A stretch of DNA of 64,000 nt from an uncultured Bacteroides sp. (GTDB lineage: Bacteria > Bacteroidota > Bacteroidia > Bacteroidales > Bacteroidaceae): the NCBI RefSeq assembly GCF_963677685.1, contig NZ_OY782186.1, forward strand, positions 1,426,001 through 1,490,000, written 5' to 3'. Position 1 is the stretch's first letter. Each line of letters begins with the position of its first letter. A program made the translations under genes and the position numbers. The notes beneath the pieces are model-generated. The model was not told the DNA's origin. It ran no database searches and saw only the letters and a program-made list of their open reading frames with translations. Shown piece by piece: positions 26,979 through 35,479 of the stretch.

Positions 26979-27488
26979 TTATTTGAGAGCTTTGTCTATC
27001 TTACTTAAAAGATCGCTGAACTCCTCTTCACTGTATCCTACGCTTACATTAAGGATCTTACCCTCTTTGCTAACCAAATAGCTTCTAGGAATAGAGCTGC
27101 TAGCAAAAGTATCGAAAATGATTCGTCCTTTATCCGGGTAGAGAGGAAAAGTAAAACCTTTCTTGATATTGTACGTCTTCAGTTCCGCATCCGTATGGTC
27201 ACGTCCGATCACACACAATTTAAAGTCGGGATTATCTTTGTACTTAGGCCAGAGGGTTGATTCTACCGCAGCCAACTCTTTCTGACAAGGAGGGCACCAT
27301 GTGGCGAAGAAAGTAACGAGCACTACTTTGCCTTCAAAAGTAGAAGATTGAAGTTTCGCTCCATTGTCTGATACAATAGTGAATGCAGGCATTGTATCTC
27401 CCACTTTTATTTTTTCGATATTTGAGTTCTGCCCTTTCGTAGCAAGAGCGGAAACCATTAGCAAACAGACGATAAGTATTTTTTTCAT
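26979..27488 (-). CDS. TlpA-family thioredoxin-like protein
   Basis: A 169-aa exported protein with a signal peptide (about 1-20, MKKILIVCLLMVSALATKGQ) and a single thioredoxin domain. The redox motif is CPPC in FFATWCPPCQKELAA (about 67-75). The cis-Pro region is SSSIPRSYLVSKEG. TlpA/ResA-type proteins reduce disulfides in the periplasm, for example in cytochrome maturation. It stands alone, convergent to the EFR1 gene. A candidate substrate is not evident. Confidence 0.88.
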   Translation of the reverse strand: MKKILIVCLLMVSALATKGQNSNIEKIKVGDTMPAFTIVSDNGAKLQSSTFEGKVVLVTFFATWCPPCQKELAAVESTLWPKYKDNPDFKLCVIGRDHTDAELKTYNIKKGFTFPLYPDKGRIIFDTFASSSIPRSYLVSKEGKILNVSVGYSEEEFSDLLSKIDKALK

Positions 27489-27842
27489 GACAGATCATTA
27501 TTAAATTGAATGATAAAGCAAAGATATAAAATATTTGTAATCTCAAGCTTTTTATATCCTAATTCGTCTTGTCCGATTCTCTTTTTCTTGTTCTATAACT
27601 TTCTCACTTTAAAATCTGCTTACTAAATTACAACTTACCGACTTATCAGTTCTCAATCTAGCTGCTAGTATTCTATCCTTTTTGAATGAATATTATACAA
27701 TGAGTAATACTTAAGCTCTATATCACGAAAGATAAGAGTACGAAAGTCGATATGGTTAGTATGCTCTATGAATACACGTCTAAAGAATATCGAAGAATTT
27801 TTCGACGATCAATAGAGCAGGTAAACCAATTTATCTCAATGA
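27489..27842. other. Gene-free stretch between two minus-strand genes
   Basis: No gene, RNA fold or repeat recognised. It should contain the promoter of the TlpA-like gene at its left end and the 3' end signals of the ferredoxin gene at its right end. Confidence 0.4.
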
Positions 27843-28619
27843 TTATAAGAAAAATTCGGCTTCTCTTCTGGCTTGGAAGTTTTCGTGCAGATAGGCTCTG
27901 AATGGAGTCTCAAAACTACGTGCATGCTCAGGACACTCTTTTACACAAGCGCAACATTTGATGCATAAAGCAGGATCATTATATGTTCCTTCGTCATCGC
28001 TTAGGGAGATGGCATTTGTGGGGCATATATCAATGCAATATCCGCATTGGGTACATAACCCTCCATCGGTGATCGGTGCCTGAGGGGTATGCTTTCCTTT
28101 TTGTTTATAGGGAAAATTACCTTTTACCTTCAAGGCAGGGATGTTACAGATTGATGTTGCCGCTTGCCACTTCTCTGAGGTCAAATTTCCCAGTTCTCGG
28201 GCTCTTTTTAAATCTTCTTCATCTGGTCTCCCTTCTGCTATGGGTTGTTCTGGAGTGCTATATGAATGTTCTCCGATAAAAGCACCGGCAGTCAGAGGAA
28301 CAAATCCTTGTTGGGTTGCGATGTCGGACAGTTCTTTCAAAGCATCTTCATAGTCTCTGTTTCCATACAATGCCAATAGCACGGCAGGAACTTGCTTGCC
28401 TTGAAAGAATTTCAGACGTTCGACCGCAGTTTCTGCAACGCGTCCTCCGTAAACGGGCACTGCGATAATTACTAAACCACTGTCAACAACTGTCACCTCT
28501 TTAGGAGTTTCGTACGTTACGTCCCATTCCGATTCGATGGGGATATTTATACCTTCAGCCACGGCATGAGCGATCTTGGCAGAAGTATGAGTAGGAGAGA
28601 AATAGAGTAAATGTATCAT
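27843..28619 (-). CDS. Flavodoxin/4Fe-4S ferredoxin fusion protein
   Basis: 258 aa. The N-terminal flavodoxin-like domain starts MIHLLYFSPTHTSAKIAHAVAEG (FMN loop with Thr/Ser) and includes VIIAVPVYGGRV and LYGNRDYEDAL. The C-terminal part has two full 4Fe-4S motifs, CTQCGYCIDICPTNAIS and CIKCCACVKECPEHARS. It is of the same general kind as the EFR1 protein at 25919, an electron-transfer protein with unknown partners. Confidence 0.88.
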   Translation of the reverse strand: MIHLLYFSPTHTSAKIAHAVAEGINIPIESEWDVTYETPKEVTVVDSGLVIIAVPVYGGRVAETAVERLKFFQGKQVPAVLLALYGNRDYEDALKELSDIATQQGFVPLTAGAFIGEHSYSTPEQPIAEGRPDEEDLKRARELGNLTSEKWQAATSICNIPALKVKGNFPYKQKGKHTPQAPITDGGLCTQCGYCIDICPTNAISLSDDEGTYNDPALCIKCCACVKECPEHARSFETPFRAYLHENFQARREAEFFL

Positions 28620-28765
28620 GCAGACAAATATACAGATTTCTTTTTAGTTGAGGAATGTTGTCTCCCAGAAACAACTTTTTTTGTTCTAATAAAAAAGTTA
28701 CTTTTTTCTTTCTTCTTTTTTTATAATGTTCTACTTTTATGGTCAATAATTAATATTGAAAAGTT

Positions 28766-28963
28766 ATGGATAATGTTTTAGATTTTGTTCAGTTAAAAAA
28801 AAATCAAAATGACTTGATTGGAGATTTATGTTCTGATTTATTAAGAGATGAAGAGTTCAACGTTTTACAGAATGATGAAGATAGAATTGCTTATATTAAG
28901 AATCTTCCTTTTAGTCATCCTGCAACGACTGATGCTGTTCGACTTTTCTTGGACAAATGCTGA
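28766..28963 (+). CDS. Small YozE/SAM-like protein
   Basis: A 65-aa acidic, helical protein (DLIGDLCSDLLRDEEFN, then DRIAYIKNLPFSHPATTDAVRLFLDKC). Size and pattern resemble small YozE-SAM-like proteins, but I am not sure. It is intact, has a plausible start after an AT-rich leader and lies directly before an IS5 scar. Confidence 0.5.
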   Translation: MDNVLDFVQLKKNQNDLIGDLCSDLLRDEEFNVLQNDEDRIAYIKNLPFSHPATTDAVRLFLDKC

Positions 28964-29054
28964 TGGCATTTGCTCTTTGAACGGGCCCCAAAATACCTCT
29001 TTTCGTGCTTTTAAATCCTTCTCGAATGATTTTTTATCCTTTTTCTTCTCCTTC

Positions 29055-29290
29055 CACAGGTGTCATTCTTGGTGCCAGCTCTTTTCGAAATGAATACGAT
29101 GGACATACCCTTGAGAAGAGCACCTGGAATAGGTGCATCGGCTGAGGGGAAAAAACATGAAGCGATTAGCCGCAGCTGCATATAACTTCAAAAGAGCCCT
29201 GAGGGTTCTTTGCTCACTCTTAAAAAAGATCAGCGAAACACTCAATATAAGAAATGTTTTGCTGAAATATACTTTTTAAGGGACGAGACT
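29055..29290 (+). pseudogene. IS5-type transposase remnant
   Basis: Fragments in different frames give GVILGASSFRNEYDGHTLE, then MKRLAAAAYNFKRALRVLCS and LLKKISETLNIRNVL, the C-terminal third of an IS4/IS5-type DDE transposase. Stops and a frameshift near 29140 break it. The ending (TTTTTAAGGGACGA) matches the scar at 8371-8512. Confidence 0.7.
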
Positions 29291-29511
29291 ACATGGATTA
29301 TATGGGGGTAGTATATTGGACTTTACTCTGTTTGGCAAGCTCATCTTATAATATATGCCTTATGAAATTTGTGTTTCTCGGGACGGGATTTTGCCTTGGA
29401 CTTCCTTTAGATTCAACCTCACGGAAGACATCCTTGTCTTAAGCTAATGGTTAACTACTACCAATTTTCATAACAGACTTTCACTGTCAAGTTACTAGGT
29501 GTGCGCGGCAC

Positions 29512-29577
29512 AAAAAAAAAGGAGTCACGCCTGACTCCAACCTTTGTTAACCTTAAATCTAATACTATGAAAAACAC
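29512..29577 (-). ncRNA. Small RNA, family copy A
   Basis: On the minus strand TTTG (29612-29609) and TACCTTTG (29589-29582) are 19 bp apart, a full promoter. The predicted 65-70 nt RNA ends with the hairpin GGAGTCAGGCGTGACTCC and nine T. 59 bp (29520-29578) are identical to copy C at 48989-49047. About 21 bp upstream of -33 is the box TTTATAACATGGTTTAATA (29635-29653, given as + strand), shared with copies B and C. No protein is encoded. Function unknown; transcribed small RNA is the simplest reading. Confidence 0.8.
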
Positions 29578-29713
29578 ACTGCAAAGGTATTGATTTTGCG
29601 ACTTTCACCAAACTTTTGGTAAAGAATAGTATGTTTTATAACATGGTTTAATATATCGAAAGGTTTAGTTAACGTATTAACATAACCGAAGCATTGACTA
29701 GCTTAAATGAGAT

Positions 29714-29893
29714 CTATATTTCGGCCATTCCTGTTAATACATAATCACCCTTCATATTATGATCGTTCATGTAGATACGTACTTCTACCCGGCAAGCTGA
29801 TGTTAAAGCGTATCCTGATAGATTCCCTTTCATGGCTTTGATGAATGAGTATTCTGTATCGTTATGGATGAAAGAAATACGATGCTGTTTCAT
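29714..29893 (-). CDS. Hypothetical 59-aa protein
   Basis: From the Met at 29893 it reads MKQHRISFIHNDTEYSFI... and ends YVLTGMAEI. The frame is open further upstream with a hydrophobic stretch, giving 85 aa from 29971. Composition looks like a real small protein, but family and ribosome site are uncertain. It lies between small-RNA copies A and B. Confidence 0.4.
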   Translation of the reverse strand: MKQHRISFIHNDTEYSFIKAMKGNLSGYALTSACRVEVRIYMNDHNMKGDYVLTGMAEI

Positions 29894-30090
29894 GAAAGTA
29901 ATGTATTTAAATGTACTCAAAGATAAGAGATAAATGAAGAATATGAATAGAAAAGTCGATTTTAATTGCAATTAGGCCGTTCTTTTGAAATCAAAGGTTA
30001 CTATTTGTATTAAAAGTTGATTGTTTTTCTGCTGATTAGTATTTTGATTTACTGCTTTGATAAGCAAATTAATATGCATTTATAATATAT

Positions 30091-30161
30091 AAAAGAAAAA
30101 GCTGCCCTCACGGGCAGCTCGACCTATATTAAATTTAAATTTGAGATAATGAAAAAAATGT
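30091..30161 (-). ncRNA. Small RNA, family copy B
   Basis: Minus-strand promoter TTTG (30196-30193), 19 bp, TACATTTG (30173-30166). The predicted RNA of about 70 nt ends with GCTGCCC/GGGCAGC hairpin (30118-30101) and TTTTTCTTTT. The body differs from copies A and C, but the promoter geometry, the terminator position and the upstream box TTTATAACATGGTTTAATA (30218-30236) are the same. Confidence 0.75.
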
Positions 30162-30269
30162 TCTACAAATGTACTTTTAATTATTTGATATACAAATGTT
30201 CATGGGGTTATCCCTGTTTTTATAACATGGTTTAATAGAACTAAGGATGCTGTTAACTGTTTGTACGTT

Positions 30270-30290
30270 ATATGTTAACTGTTAACATAT
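30270..30290. promoter_or_regulatory. Perfect 21-bp palindrome upstream of small RNA B
   Basis: ATATGTTAAC-T-GTTAACATAT, 10-1-10. Copies A and C have related GTTAAC/TTAACATA motifs at the same distance beyond the 19-bp box. The core TAACTGTTA equals the core of the prophage operator at 37502-37512. Confidence 0.55.
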
Positions 30291-30580
30291 ATGTTAATCT
30301 AATCTTAAATCAAAAGTATTCAATTAGTATTGTAGAGTAGCGTATGACTTCTTGTTGAGTGAGGGTAGCCTTATGCAAGCTGCCATATCTCTGAGAGGCT
30401 TTTTTGCCTTTTGAACATGCTTTTATTCTCTTCTAATGATTTTATTGTTGCTATTTGTTCTTTATAGTATCGATACTTTTTGAATAATCTAATAATGTTA
30501 ACTCGTTGATAATGAATCTTTTTATCTTTGATTTAAAGTCGTTTAATGTCTGAATTTATTTTGTTTTATAATAAAAATAT

Positions 30581-30588
30581 TACTTTTG
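30581..30588 (+). promoter_or_regulatory. -7 element of the gene at 30612
   Basis: TACTTTTG with TTTG at 30560-30563 (17 bp apart), 23 bp before the start codon. The rest of 30291-30611 shows no gene. Confidence 0.55.
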
Positions 30589-30611
30589 CGTATAATTAAA
30601 TCTATCCTATT

Positions 30612-31301
30612 ATGAAAGATGAGGAAAAAGTAGAAAATGCCAAAGAGTACAAGTCTTATTTGGTCATAAGAAAAGCAATTATTCTTACGATAGCTGTTTG
30701 TGGAGTAATGTTGCTTCTCTTTTTTGTGATTTTTCATGGCGAACTCTCAAGAGAAATTAATGATTGGGGCAGTTTTGGTTGTTACTTTAGTTCTGTTACT
30801 GGTCTATTAGCTTTTTTAGGAGTTTTGTATACGGCAGGTCAAGCTGAAAAGAGAGCCGATGAATCTAGAGAGTATTTTAGAAAACAGTTGTGCCATGCAG
30901 CCCATAGAGATTGGTTCAATAAATTTCTTGATACGATTGAAGAGCTTTCTTCTCTTCATAGTAAAGTGTGGATACTTTATAAGATTAAATATAAGAATAA
31001 AACAGCTTCTACTAAAGCGAGTGCCGGAATACCTCAGTTTGATGAAATAAAGATACTGATCAGGGCTAAATTGAGAATTGTTGATGTATTGTTAGATAGA
31101 ACTATCCCTCTAAAAGAGGATCACAAAGAGTTAGCTGATCTTATAAAAGAGTATTTTACTAGTATTGATGGTATTGATAGTACAAAACCCGGTGCTGAGG
31201 AAAAAGTTTTTCTAGCTATCATAAAGCGATTAGGTGAGATTGTAGAGAAAACAACCGTTATGGCTATTAAATCGAAAAAGAATGTTTATTTAGAGGAATA
31301 A
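30612..31301 (+). CDS. Two-helix membrane protein, possible abortive-infection type
   Basis: A 229-aa protein with a transmembrane helix (about 20-42), WGSFGCYFSSVTGLLAFLGVLYTAGQ (second helix, about 53-75) and a cytoplasmic helical domain (80-229). A first helix, then an aromatic-Gly-x-Phe-Gly turn and a second helix followed by a charged coiled region is the layout of the putative phage abortive infection proteins (putAbiC-like). The match is one of topology and a short motif, so the function is only suggested. It is the last gene before the prophage. Confidence 0.6.
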   Translation: MKDEEKVENAKEYKSYLVIRKAIILTIAVCGVMLLLFFVIFHGELSREINDWGSFGCYFSSVTGLLAFLGVLYTAGQAEKRADESREYFRKQLCHAAHRDWFNKFLDTIEELSSLHSKVWILYKIKYKNKTASTKASAGIPQFDEIKILIRAKLRIVDVLLDRTIPLKEDHKELADLIKEYFTSIDGIDSTKPGAEEKVFLAIIKRLGEIVEKTTVMAIKSKKNVYLEE

Positions 31302-31515
31302 AGGGTGCGAGTTCGAAGTGAGAAACCTTATGTAGTTGCGAATGTATAGTGCCTCTTTTATAGGTACGGTTATATCAGCTTTTTTACTTGAGACAGGCAT
31401 CCGACAAGCACATATACCCAAATTGGGGACAAAATGCGCTTTTTTTTAATTTACAGTGATTTTTACTATTTTCTGAAAGCCTTTTAGGTAGGGCATTTCA
31501 GCTTTGAAAGTGATG

Positions 31516-31570
31516 TGGAGAGTATCGGACTCGAACCGATCACCTTAACACTGCCAGACTAATACTCTTC
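31516..31570 (-). other. Truncated tRNA remnant near prophage edge
   Basis: On the minus strand ATCGG-TTCGAGT-CCGAT is a perfect T-arm, followed by ACTCTCC-A. GAAGAGT 23 nt upstream of the T-arm pairs 6 of 7 with the acceptor strand. D- and anticodon arms are missing: only 23 nt remain between acceptor and T-arm. It may be the tRNA 3' end left at an attachment site, which fits its position between chromosomal and prophage genes. The rest of 31302-31659 holds no gene; the motif AAATTGGGGACAAAATG at about 31420-31436 is a possible crossover core. Confidence 0.5.
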
Positions 31571-31659
31571 TTTAATCTTCTTCTCTAATTATCAGCCTAT
31601 TAGGGCAGCATCTAAAAACCTCAAAGATTCGTTTTGGCATAATTAAGCCAAATTTGCCA

Positions 31660-31917
31660 TTATTTTTGGCCTATATTTTCAAGTACTTCATCAATAAAGA
31701 TGGAGCGATATGCAGGGCAATCAATCACTCCTTTATGTTTTGCTTCCCGATATACTTTGGCGAAAAGCTTGGCTTTTTCTTCTTCCGTCTCCGGCACTTC
31801 TTCAATCACCGTAGTGAGAAATTTGCAACCCCATCCTTTGCAAGTAGGAGTGAGGGAACAGTATGCTTCATCGGTACGGTTCTTGTTACACTGTGATATG
31901 CTATTTATCATCTTCAT
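31660..31917 (-). CDS. Small Cys-rich protein after ORF6N gene
   Basis: An 85-aa protein with five cysteines in the N-terminal half (QCNKN, YCSLTPTCKGWGCKF) and a helical C-terminal half (EETEEEKAKLFAKVYREAK-like). It overlaps the end of the ORF6N gene by 17 bp, so the two are translated from one message. Family unknown to me. The cysteine pattern could bind zinc. Confidence 0.55.
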   Translation of the reverse strand: MKMINSISQCNKNRTDEAYCSLTPTCKGWGCKFLTTVIEEVPETEEEKAKLFAKVYREAKHKGVIDCPAYRSIFIDEVLENIGQK

Positions 31918-32545
31918 AAGTTTTAAATCCTATTGGCTTACGTGGCGGCTTCTTCTTATCATCTTTCTGTTTCGCCGCTAATTGTGAAAGAGCAAGGTAG
32001 ATATCATCAAGTTCCTTGCGATAATCTTCGCTAAGGTCATTAATGGCTTCCATTGTTTCTTCTCCTAGGCGTTCAATCATTTTAAAGGCTTTTGGCCCCT
32101 GTTGCTCTAGTTCCAATATTCTATTGCGAAGCTCTTTCATCTCACCCGTATTAGCTTCACTGCTTAACACGTACTGCCTTACGCTGACGAATGCACGCAT
32201 GATAGCAATGTTTACCTCTATAGCGATGTTTGATCTTAGAACGGATGAGAGCATCGCTACACCTTGTTCGGTAAAGGCAAAAGGCGAGTAAGCACTGAAA
32301 TTGTATTGGGGTGTGCCATTTTGGAATACCCCACTGGATATCAGATCATTAGCCTCTTTTTTTGTTAACTCAAACATGAAATCTTCTGGGAAGCGTTCAA
32401 TATTTCGCCTTACAGCTCTTTTGAGTAGGCTGGTTTCTGTTCCATAGAGTTTTGCCAAGTCAAAGTCAAGCATTACTTGGCATCCTCTAATCTCATATAT
32501 CTTGTTTTGTATGACAGCTATTTCCATTGATGTTTTATATCTCAT
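31901..32545 (-). CDS. ORF6N-domain (KilA-N-like) protein
   Basis: 214 aa. The N-terminal ORF6N domain spans about 7-95: IQNKIYEIRGCQVMLDFDLAKLYGTETSLLKRAVRRN, RFPEDFMFELTKKEA and FAFTEQGVAMLSSVLRS. These proteins occur in phages and mobile elements and probably bind DNA. A coiled-coil-like part (120-190) and a basic Lys-rich tail follow. Start at 32545 or at the Met 18 bp later. It is at the outer edge of the prophage, with its partner gene 31660-31917. Confidence 0.85.
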   Translation of the reverse strand: MRYKTSMEIAVIQNKIYEIRGCQVMLDFDLAKLYGTETSLLKRAVRRNIERFPEDFMFELTKKEANDLISSGVFQNGTPQYNFSAYSPFAFTEQGVAMLSSVLRSNIAIEVNIAIMRAFVSVRQYVLSSEANTGEMKELRNRILELEQQGPKAFKMIERLGEETMEAINDLSEDYRKELDDIYLALSQLAAKQKDDKKKPPRKPIGFKTYEDDK

Positions 32546-32697
32546 TCATTCAATCAAACAAATATATAGCAAATGATTGGAAATGCCATTAAAACCTAAT
32601 ACCTAATTAGAGTTATAGAAATGAATTAGGGCAATTTCATCTGCTACTTTTAGTTGTGCGAGTGAGGTATTAATATTAAAATATATATCTTTGCCGA

Positions 32698-33336
32698 ATG
32701 AACGCTCTAGCAAATGCAGATATTATAAAGGCCAAGTTTATAGACTATGTTTTGAATGAGGGCCTTTTTACTGATCCAGAGAATCTCTGTATTGGTCAAG
32801 AGGTTATGTATGGCATTAACAAGATGCTTGCTGATATGGTTGTTATAGCAAACGATAAATTGTATGCTATTGAAATCAAAGCTCAAAATGATAGCTTTAA
32901 ACGCTTAGAAAACCAATTGCTAAACTACAAGCAGATTTTTGATTATGTGTATGTTGTTGTTACGAAGAATCATTTAGCTGGCTTAGAGAATATTTCTACT
33001 AATGATTTTGGGGTATTAGTTATTGATGAAAATTTTGTTTTTAATCAAATTCGACATCCCAAAAAAGTTACAAGAATATCAAAAGAAGATGTTTTAGGAA
33101 CAATGCCAGCTACTTATTTAAGAAAATGCTTCTCTATAACAGCAAAGATGGATGCAGATACTTTGCGTGCAAGATTAATGAAACAATCAGCTCTTAAACT
33201 TAAAACAGCACTACTTAACTATATGAAAAGTAAGATTGTTTATAAGTATGAAAACTTCTTGGAAGAGAAAGGGACAATGTCCCATTATGAAGATATTTCT
33301 ATTTTATCGTTAAGAAATTATTCAATTCTAAAGTAA
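32698..33336 (+). CDS. sce7726-family PD-(D/E)XK protein
   Basis: 212 aa with a nuclease-like core: ADMVVIANDKLYAIEIKAQNDSFKRLENQLLNY in pieces (Asp46, Glu59-x-Lys61, Gln73). This is the pattern of sce7726 proteins, which are often found next to sce7725/beta-protein genes. The neighbouring convergent gene (33328-34401) is a beta-protein-type gene; the two overlap by 9 bp at their 3' ends. A -7 element TATCTTTG at 32686-32693 ends only 4 bp before the ATG, so the mRNA is probably leaderless. A defence function is inferred from the fold and location next to a prophage immunity region. Confidence 0.7.
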   Translation: MNALANADIIKAKFIDYVLNEGLFTDPENLCIGQEVMYGINKMLADMVVIANDKLYAIEIKAQNDSFKRLENQLLNYKQIFDYVYVVVTKNHLAGLENISTNDFGVLVIDENFVFNQIRHPKKVTRISKEDVLGTMPATYLRKCFSITAKMDADTLRARLMKQSALKLKTALLNYMKSKIVYKYENFLEEKGTMSHYEDISILSLRNYSILK

Positions 33337-34401
33337 CCCTAATCTCCGTTGTTGCTGCTCTATATGGATATTCACTCGTACGGAAATCCAGAACGAAGGT
33401 GAAGAGCCTGGAGAAGCTCCGTCGGCAGCATTTATTATTTGATTGATTCCCCAATTTCCCTTTAGCTTTTTAGGGAACTGTTTATCCTCAATAACTTCTT
33501 CGGCGACGAGAGAATATGTCTTTGAATATCCCGCTGAAGTTTTCCTTCTTCTATAATAATAAATTTCTCCTTCTAGTGGTACGTCAATTCTTGGTCTCCA
33601 TCCACGGGCCATAACTACAGTGTCATTTCTTATTGGATTTATGCTACCATAATCGCCATATATAAGATCCATTCCAGATTCTTCTTTTATTTGATTATAT
33701 AAATTGATCTCGGTAAGATTAATGATATCATAGTCTTCTCCCTTCTTATCGGGAAACGAAGTTGATGTAATAATTATTTTTGTTTTTGGGGATATTTGTG
33801 TGATTTTTAATATGTTATTAATAATATCCAAACTCTTATCTCTGCAATTGTTATATTCTGAAAGGCGTATATATGAATTGTCGATTATGAAATATAAATG
33901 ATCAATATTATTGACATACTTACTAATAATCTCTAGGTCATCTGCATATCCATCATCTTCTATATTGCATCTGTAAGCTATTGTTTTGAATGAAGATGTG
34001 AGGTTTTTCAGTTGTAGATTCAAATTGTTTTCAAAATCATCGTCATCTACATTTAGCATAATAGTTGGAATGATTTTTTTAAACACGGTTGTTTTTTTTA
34101 TATTGTGTAAAAATTCGATCCAATTTGAATAGCCATCATCGGATTTGTATAAATTCTCAATTTGAGTATTAGAGAGGCTTTTTTCCGCAGTCAGATCTAG
34201 AATGATCTCCATATCTTTAAAGCAGCTGGATATTTTATCTATTTTTTTGTTGACATCTCCAATTTCATCTTTTTTGCTTATTCTTCCTCGTGTTAATTCA
34301 ATGATAGGAAGTATCCCTTTTGTTGAAGAAAGATTTTGGAGTGCCCGTAATTCCGATTCTCCCGTTTTCACTAATAATGCATATGTGTTATTCATCTCCA
34401 A
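33328..34401 (-). CDS. Beta-protein family (T4 beta-like) protein
   Basis: 357 aa. It starts NTYALLVKTGESELRALQNLS and goes on with ILPIIELTRGR, the opening of the beta-protein family (T4 beta, sce7725-like). Internal beta/alpha repeats (IPTIMLNVDDDDF, YFIIDNSYIRL, IIITSTSFPDKKG) look like a TIM-barrel-like layout. Its start overlaps the end of the ImmA/IrrE gene by 14 bp, so the two are co-translated. The convergent neighbour is the sce7726 gene. The biochemical role is not established; these genes recur in phage-defence contexts. Confidence 0.75.
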   Translation of the reverse strand: MEMNNTYALLVKTGESELRALQNLSSTKGILPIIELTRGRISKKDEIGDVNKKIDKISSCFKDMEIILDLTAEKSLSNTQIENLYKSDDGYSNWIEFLHNIKKTTVFKKIIPTIMLNVDDDDFENNLNLQLKNLTSSFKTIAYRCNIEDDGYADDLEIISKYVNNIDHLYFIIDNSYIRLSEYNNCRDKSLDIINNILKITQISPKTKIIITSTSFPDKKGEDYDIINLTEINLYNQIKEESGMDLIYGDYGSINPIRNDTVVMARGWRPRIDVPLEGEIYYYRRRKTSAGYSKTYSLVAEEVIEDKQFPKKLKGNWGINQIINAADGASPGSSPSFWISVRVNIHIEQQQRRLGLL

Positions 34402-34918
34402 TTAATTTATATCCTAGGTTTATAAGTCTATTTTTCATTGCGATAAGTGAAACTTTGAAATGGTCTGCTAATTGTTTTAATTCTAGTAAATCACTCTCAA
34501 TAGCTTCTTTGATTTTCTCTTCTGGCATTAAGAGTTCTGCTGCAAATTGGTTTGCTTCATATTCAATAGATGTTTTGTTCTCATCTTTTCTGAAAAATGC
34601 TGTGTCTTCAAATGTCTGATTAGCATTCTTATGTAGACAATAGTGAGCAAATTCGTGTGCTATTGTATACCTTTGCCTGTTTGGACTGTGGTTCTTATTT
34701 ACTTCTATTATCCAAGAATCGCCTTGCATATATAACTTGCCTGATATTTCTGGTGGTAATTCTATTCTTTTTATTTCGATCTTGTTATCTATAACTAACT
34801 GTTCTATGTCTAAATTATATTCACCTACAAACCCTTTATTTTTGGCAAAATGAAGTATTGATTCAACATTCATTTTTATAGGTTCATTGCCTTTTCTTCT
34901 AATCCCTCTAACTCCCAT
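34388..34918 (-). CDS. ImmA/IrrE-family metallo-endopeptidase
   Basis: 176 aa with the zinc protease motif HEFAH (88-92) in RYTIAHEFAHYCLHK, followed by the usual helix YEANQFAAELLMPEEKI with the third ligand Glu and a C-terminal helix-turn-helix-like part (ELKQLADHFKVSLIAMKNRL). ImmA-type proteases cleave phage or ICE repressors. Here it could act on the S24 repressor three genes away or on the beta protein with which it overlaps. Confidence 0.9.
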   Translation of the reverse strand: MGVRGIRRKGNEPIKMNVESILHFAKNKGFVGEYNLDIEQLVIDNKIEIKRIELPPEISGKLYMQGDSWIIEVNKNHSPNRQRYTIAHEFAHYCLHKNANQTFEDTAFFRKDENKTSIEYEANQFAAELLMPEEKIKEAIESDLLELKQLADHFKVSLIAMKNRLINLGYKLIGDE

Positions 34919-34922
34919 AGCA

Positions 34923-35474
34923 CTATGCTTTTACTTTTAGACTTTCTAAATCTTTTTCGTCCTCTTCGTCCTCAATATTTGTTTTGGAAGAATCCTTTTT
35001 TAGATATTTAATATTGGATTCTAAGTTAGCTATTTTATCTGGTATATCATAAAGAACTTCATCAATTTTTCCTTGAAAATTCTCTAGTAGTATTTTTTGA
35101 ATTTCTGGTGATTTCCTGATTAGTTCTGTTACATTCTTTTTGACTTCTTCTTGAGCTATAAACTTTAAATGAAAAAAAGATATGACTGAAAATACAGCGA
35201 GAAGAGCAATTAAAACTGTGATAATCGTATTATAATAATTAGCTAAATTGTTTGTATACTCTTGTGGCGTTAGTAGTATACCCTTATTTTTAAGCTGCTC
35301 GATCTGGTTTGCTTTATCTTTGATTTCATGTTGAAATATTGAATCAATATTGGCTTTTGGATTAATGATGTGAGCCGGACCAACTGCATACTGATTCAGA
35401 TTGCACCCAATAAGGAGTGCAACAAGAATAGTAATGAAAAGGCCACAACATATGCCATAGATGAATTTATTCAT
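34923..35474 (-). CDS. Membrane protein with coiled-coil tail
   Basis: 183 aa from the Met at 35474 (an earlier Met lies at 35483). An N-terminal helix reads GICCGLFITILVALLIGC (possible lipobox), a periplasmic or loop part of about 55 aa follows, then a second helix (ITVLIALLAVFSVISFF, about 88-104), a long charged coiled coil and an acidic tail (EDEEDEKDLESL). No family known to me. It belongs to a row of four minus-strand genes between the ImmA protease and the repressor, possibly lysogenic-conversion genes. Confidence 0.65.
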   Translation of the reverse strand: MNKFIYGICCGLFITILVALLIGCNLNQYAVGPAHIINPKANIDSIFQHEIKDKANQIEQLKNKGILLTPQEYTNNLANYYNTIITVLIALLAVFSVISFFHLKFIAQEEVKKNVTELIRKSPEIQKILLENFQGKIDEVLYDIPDKIANLESNIKYLKKDSSKTNIEDEEDEKDLESLKVKA

Positions 35475-35479
35475 TGCGA

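Noticed and set aside
29520..29600. Short plus-strand peptide genes starting ATGAAAAACACA in the small-RNA repeats
   Set aside because: The frames stop after 8-12 codons and are not conserved past the shared block, whereas the minus-strand promoter and terminator are conserved in all three copies.
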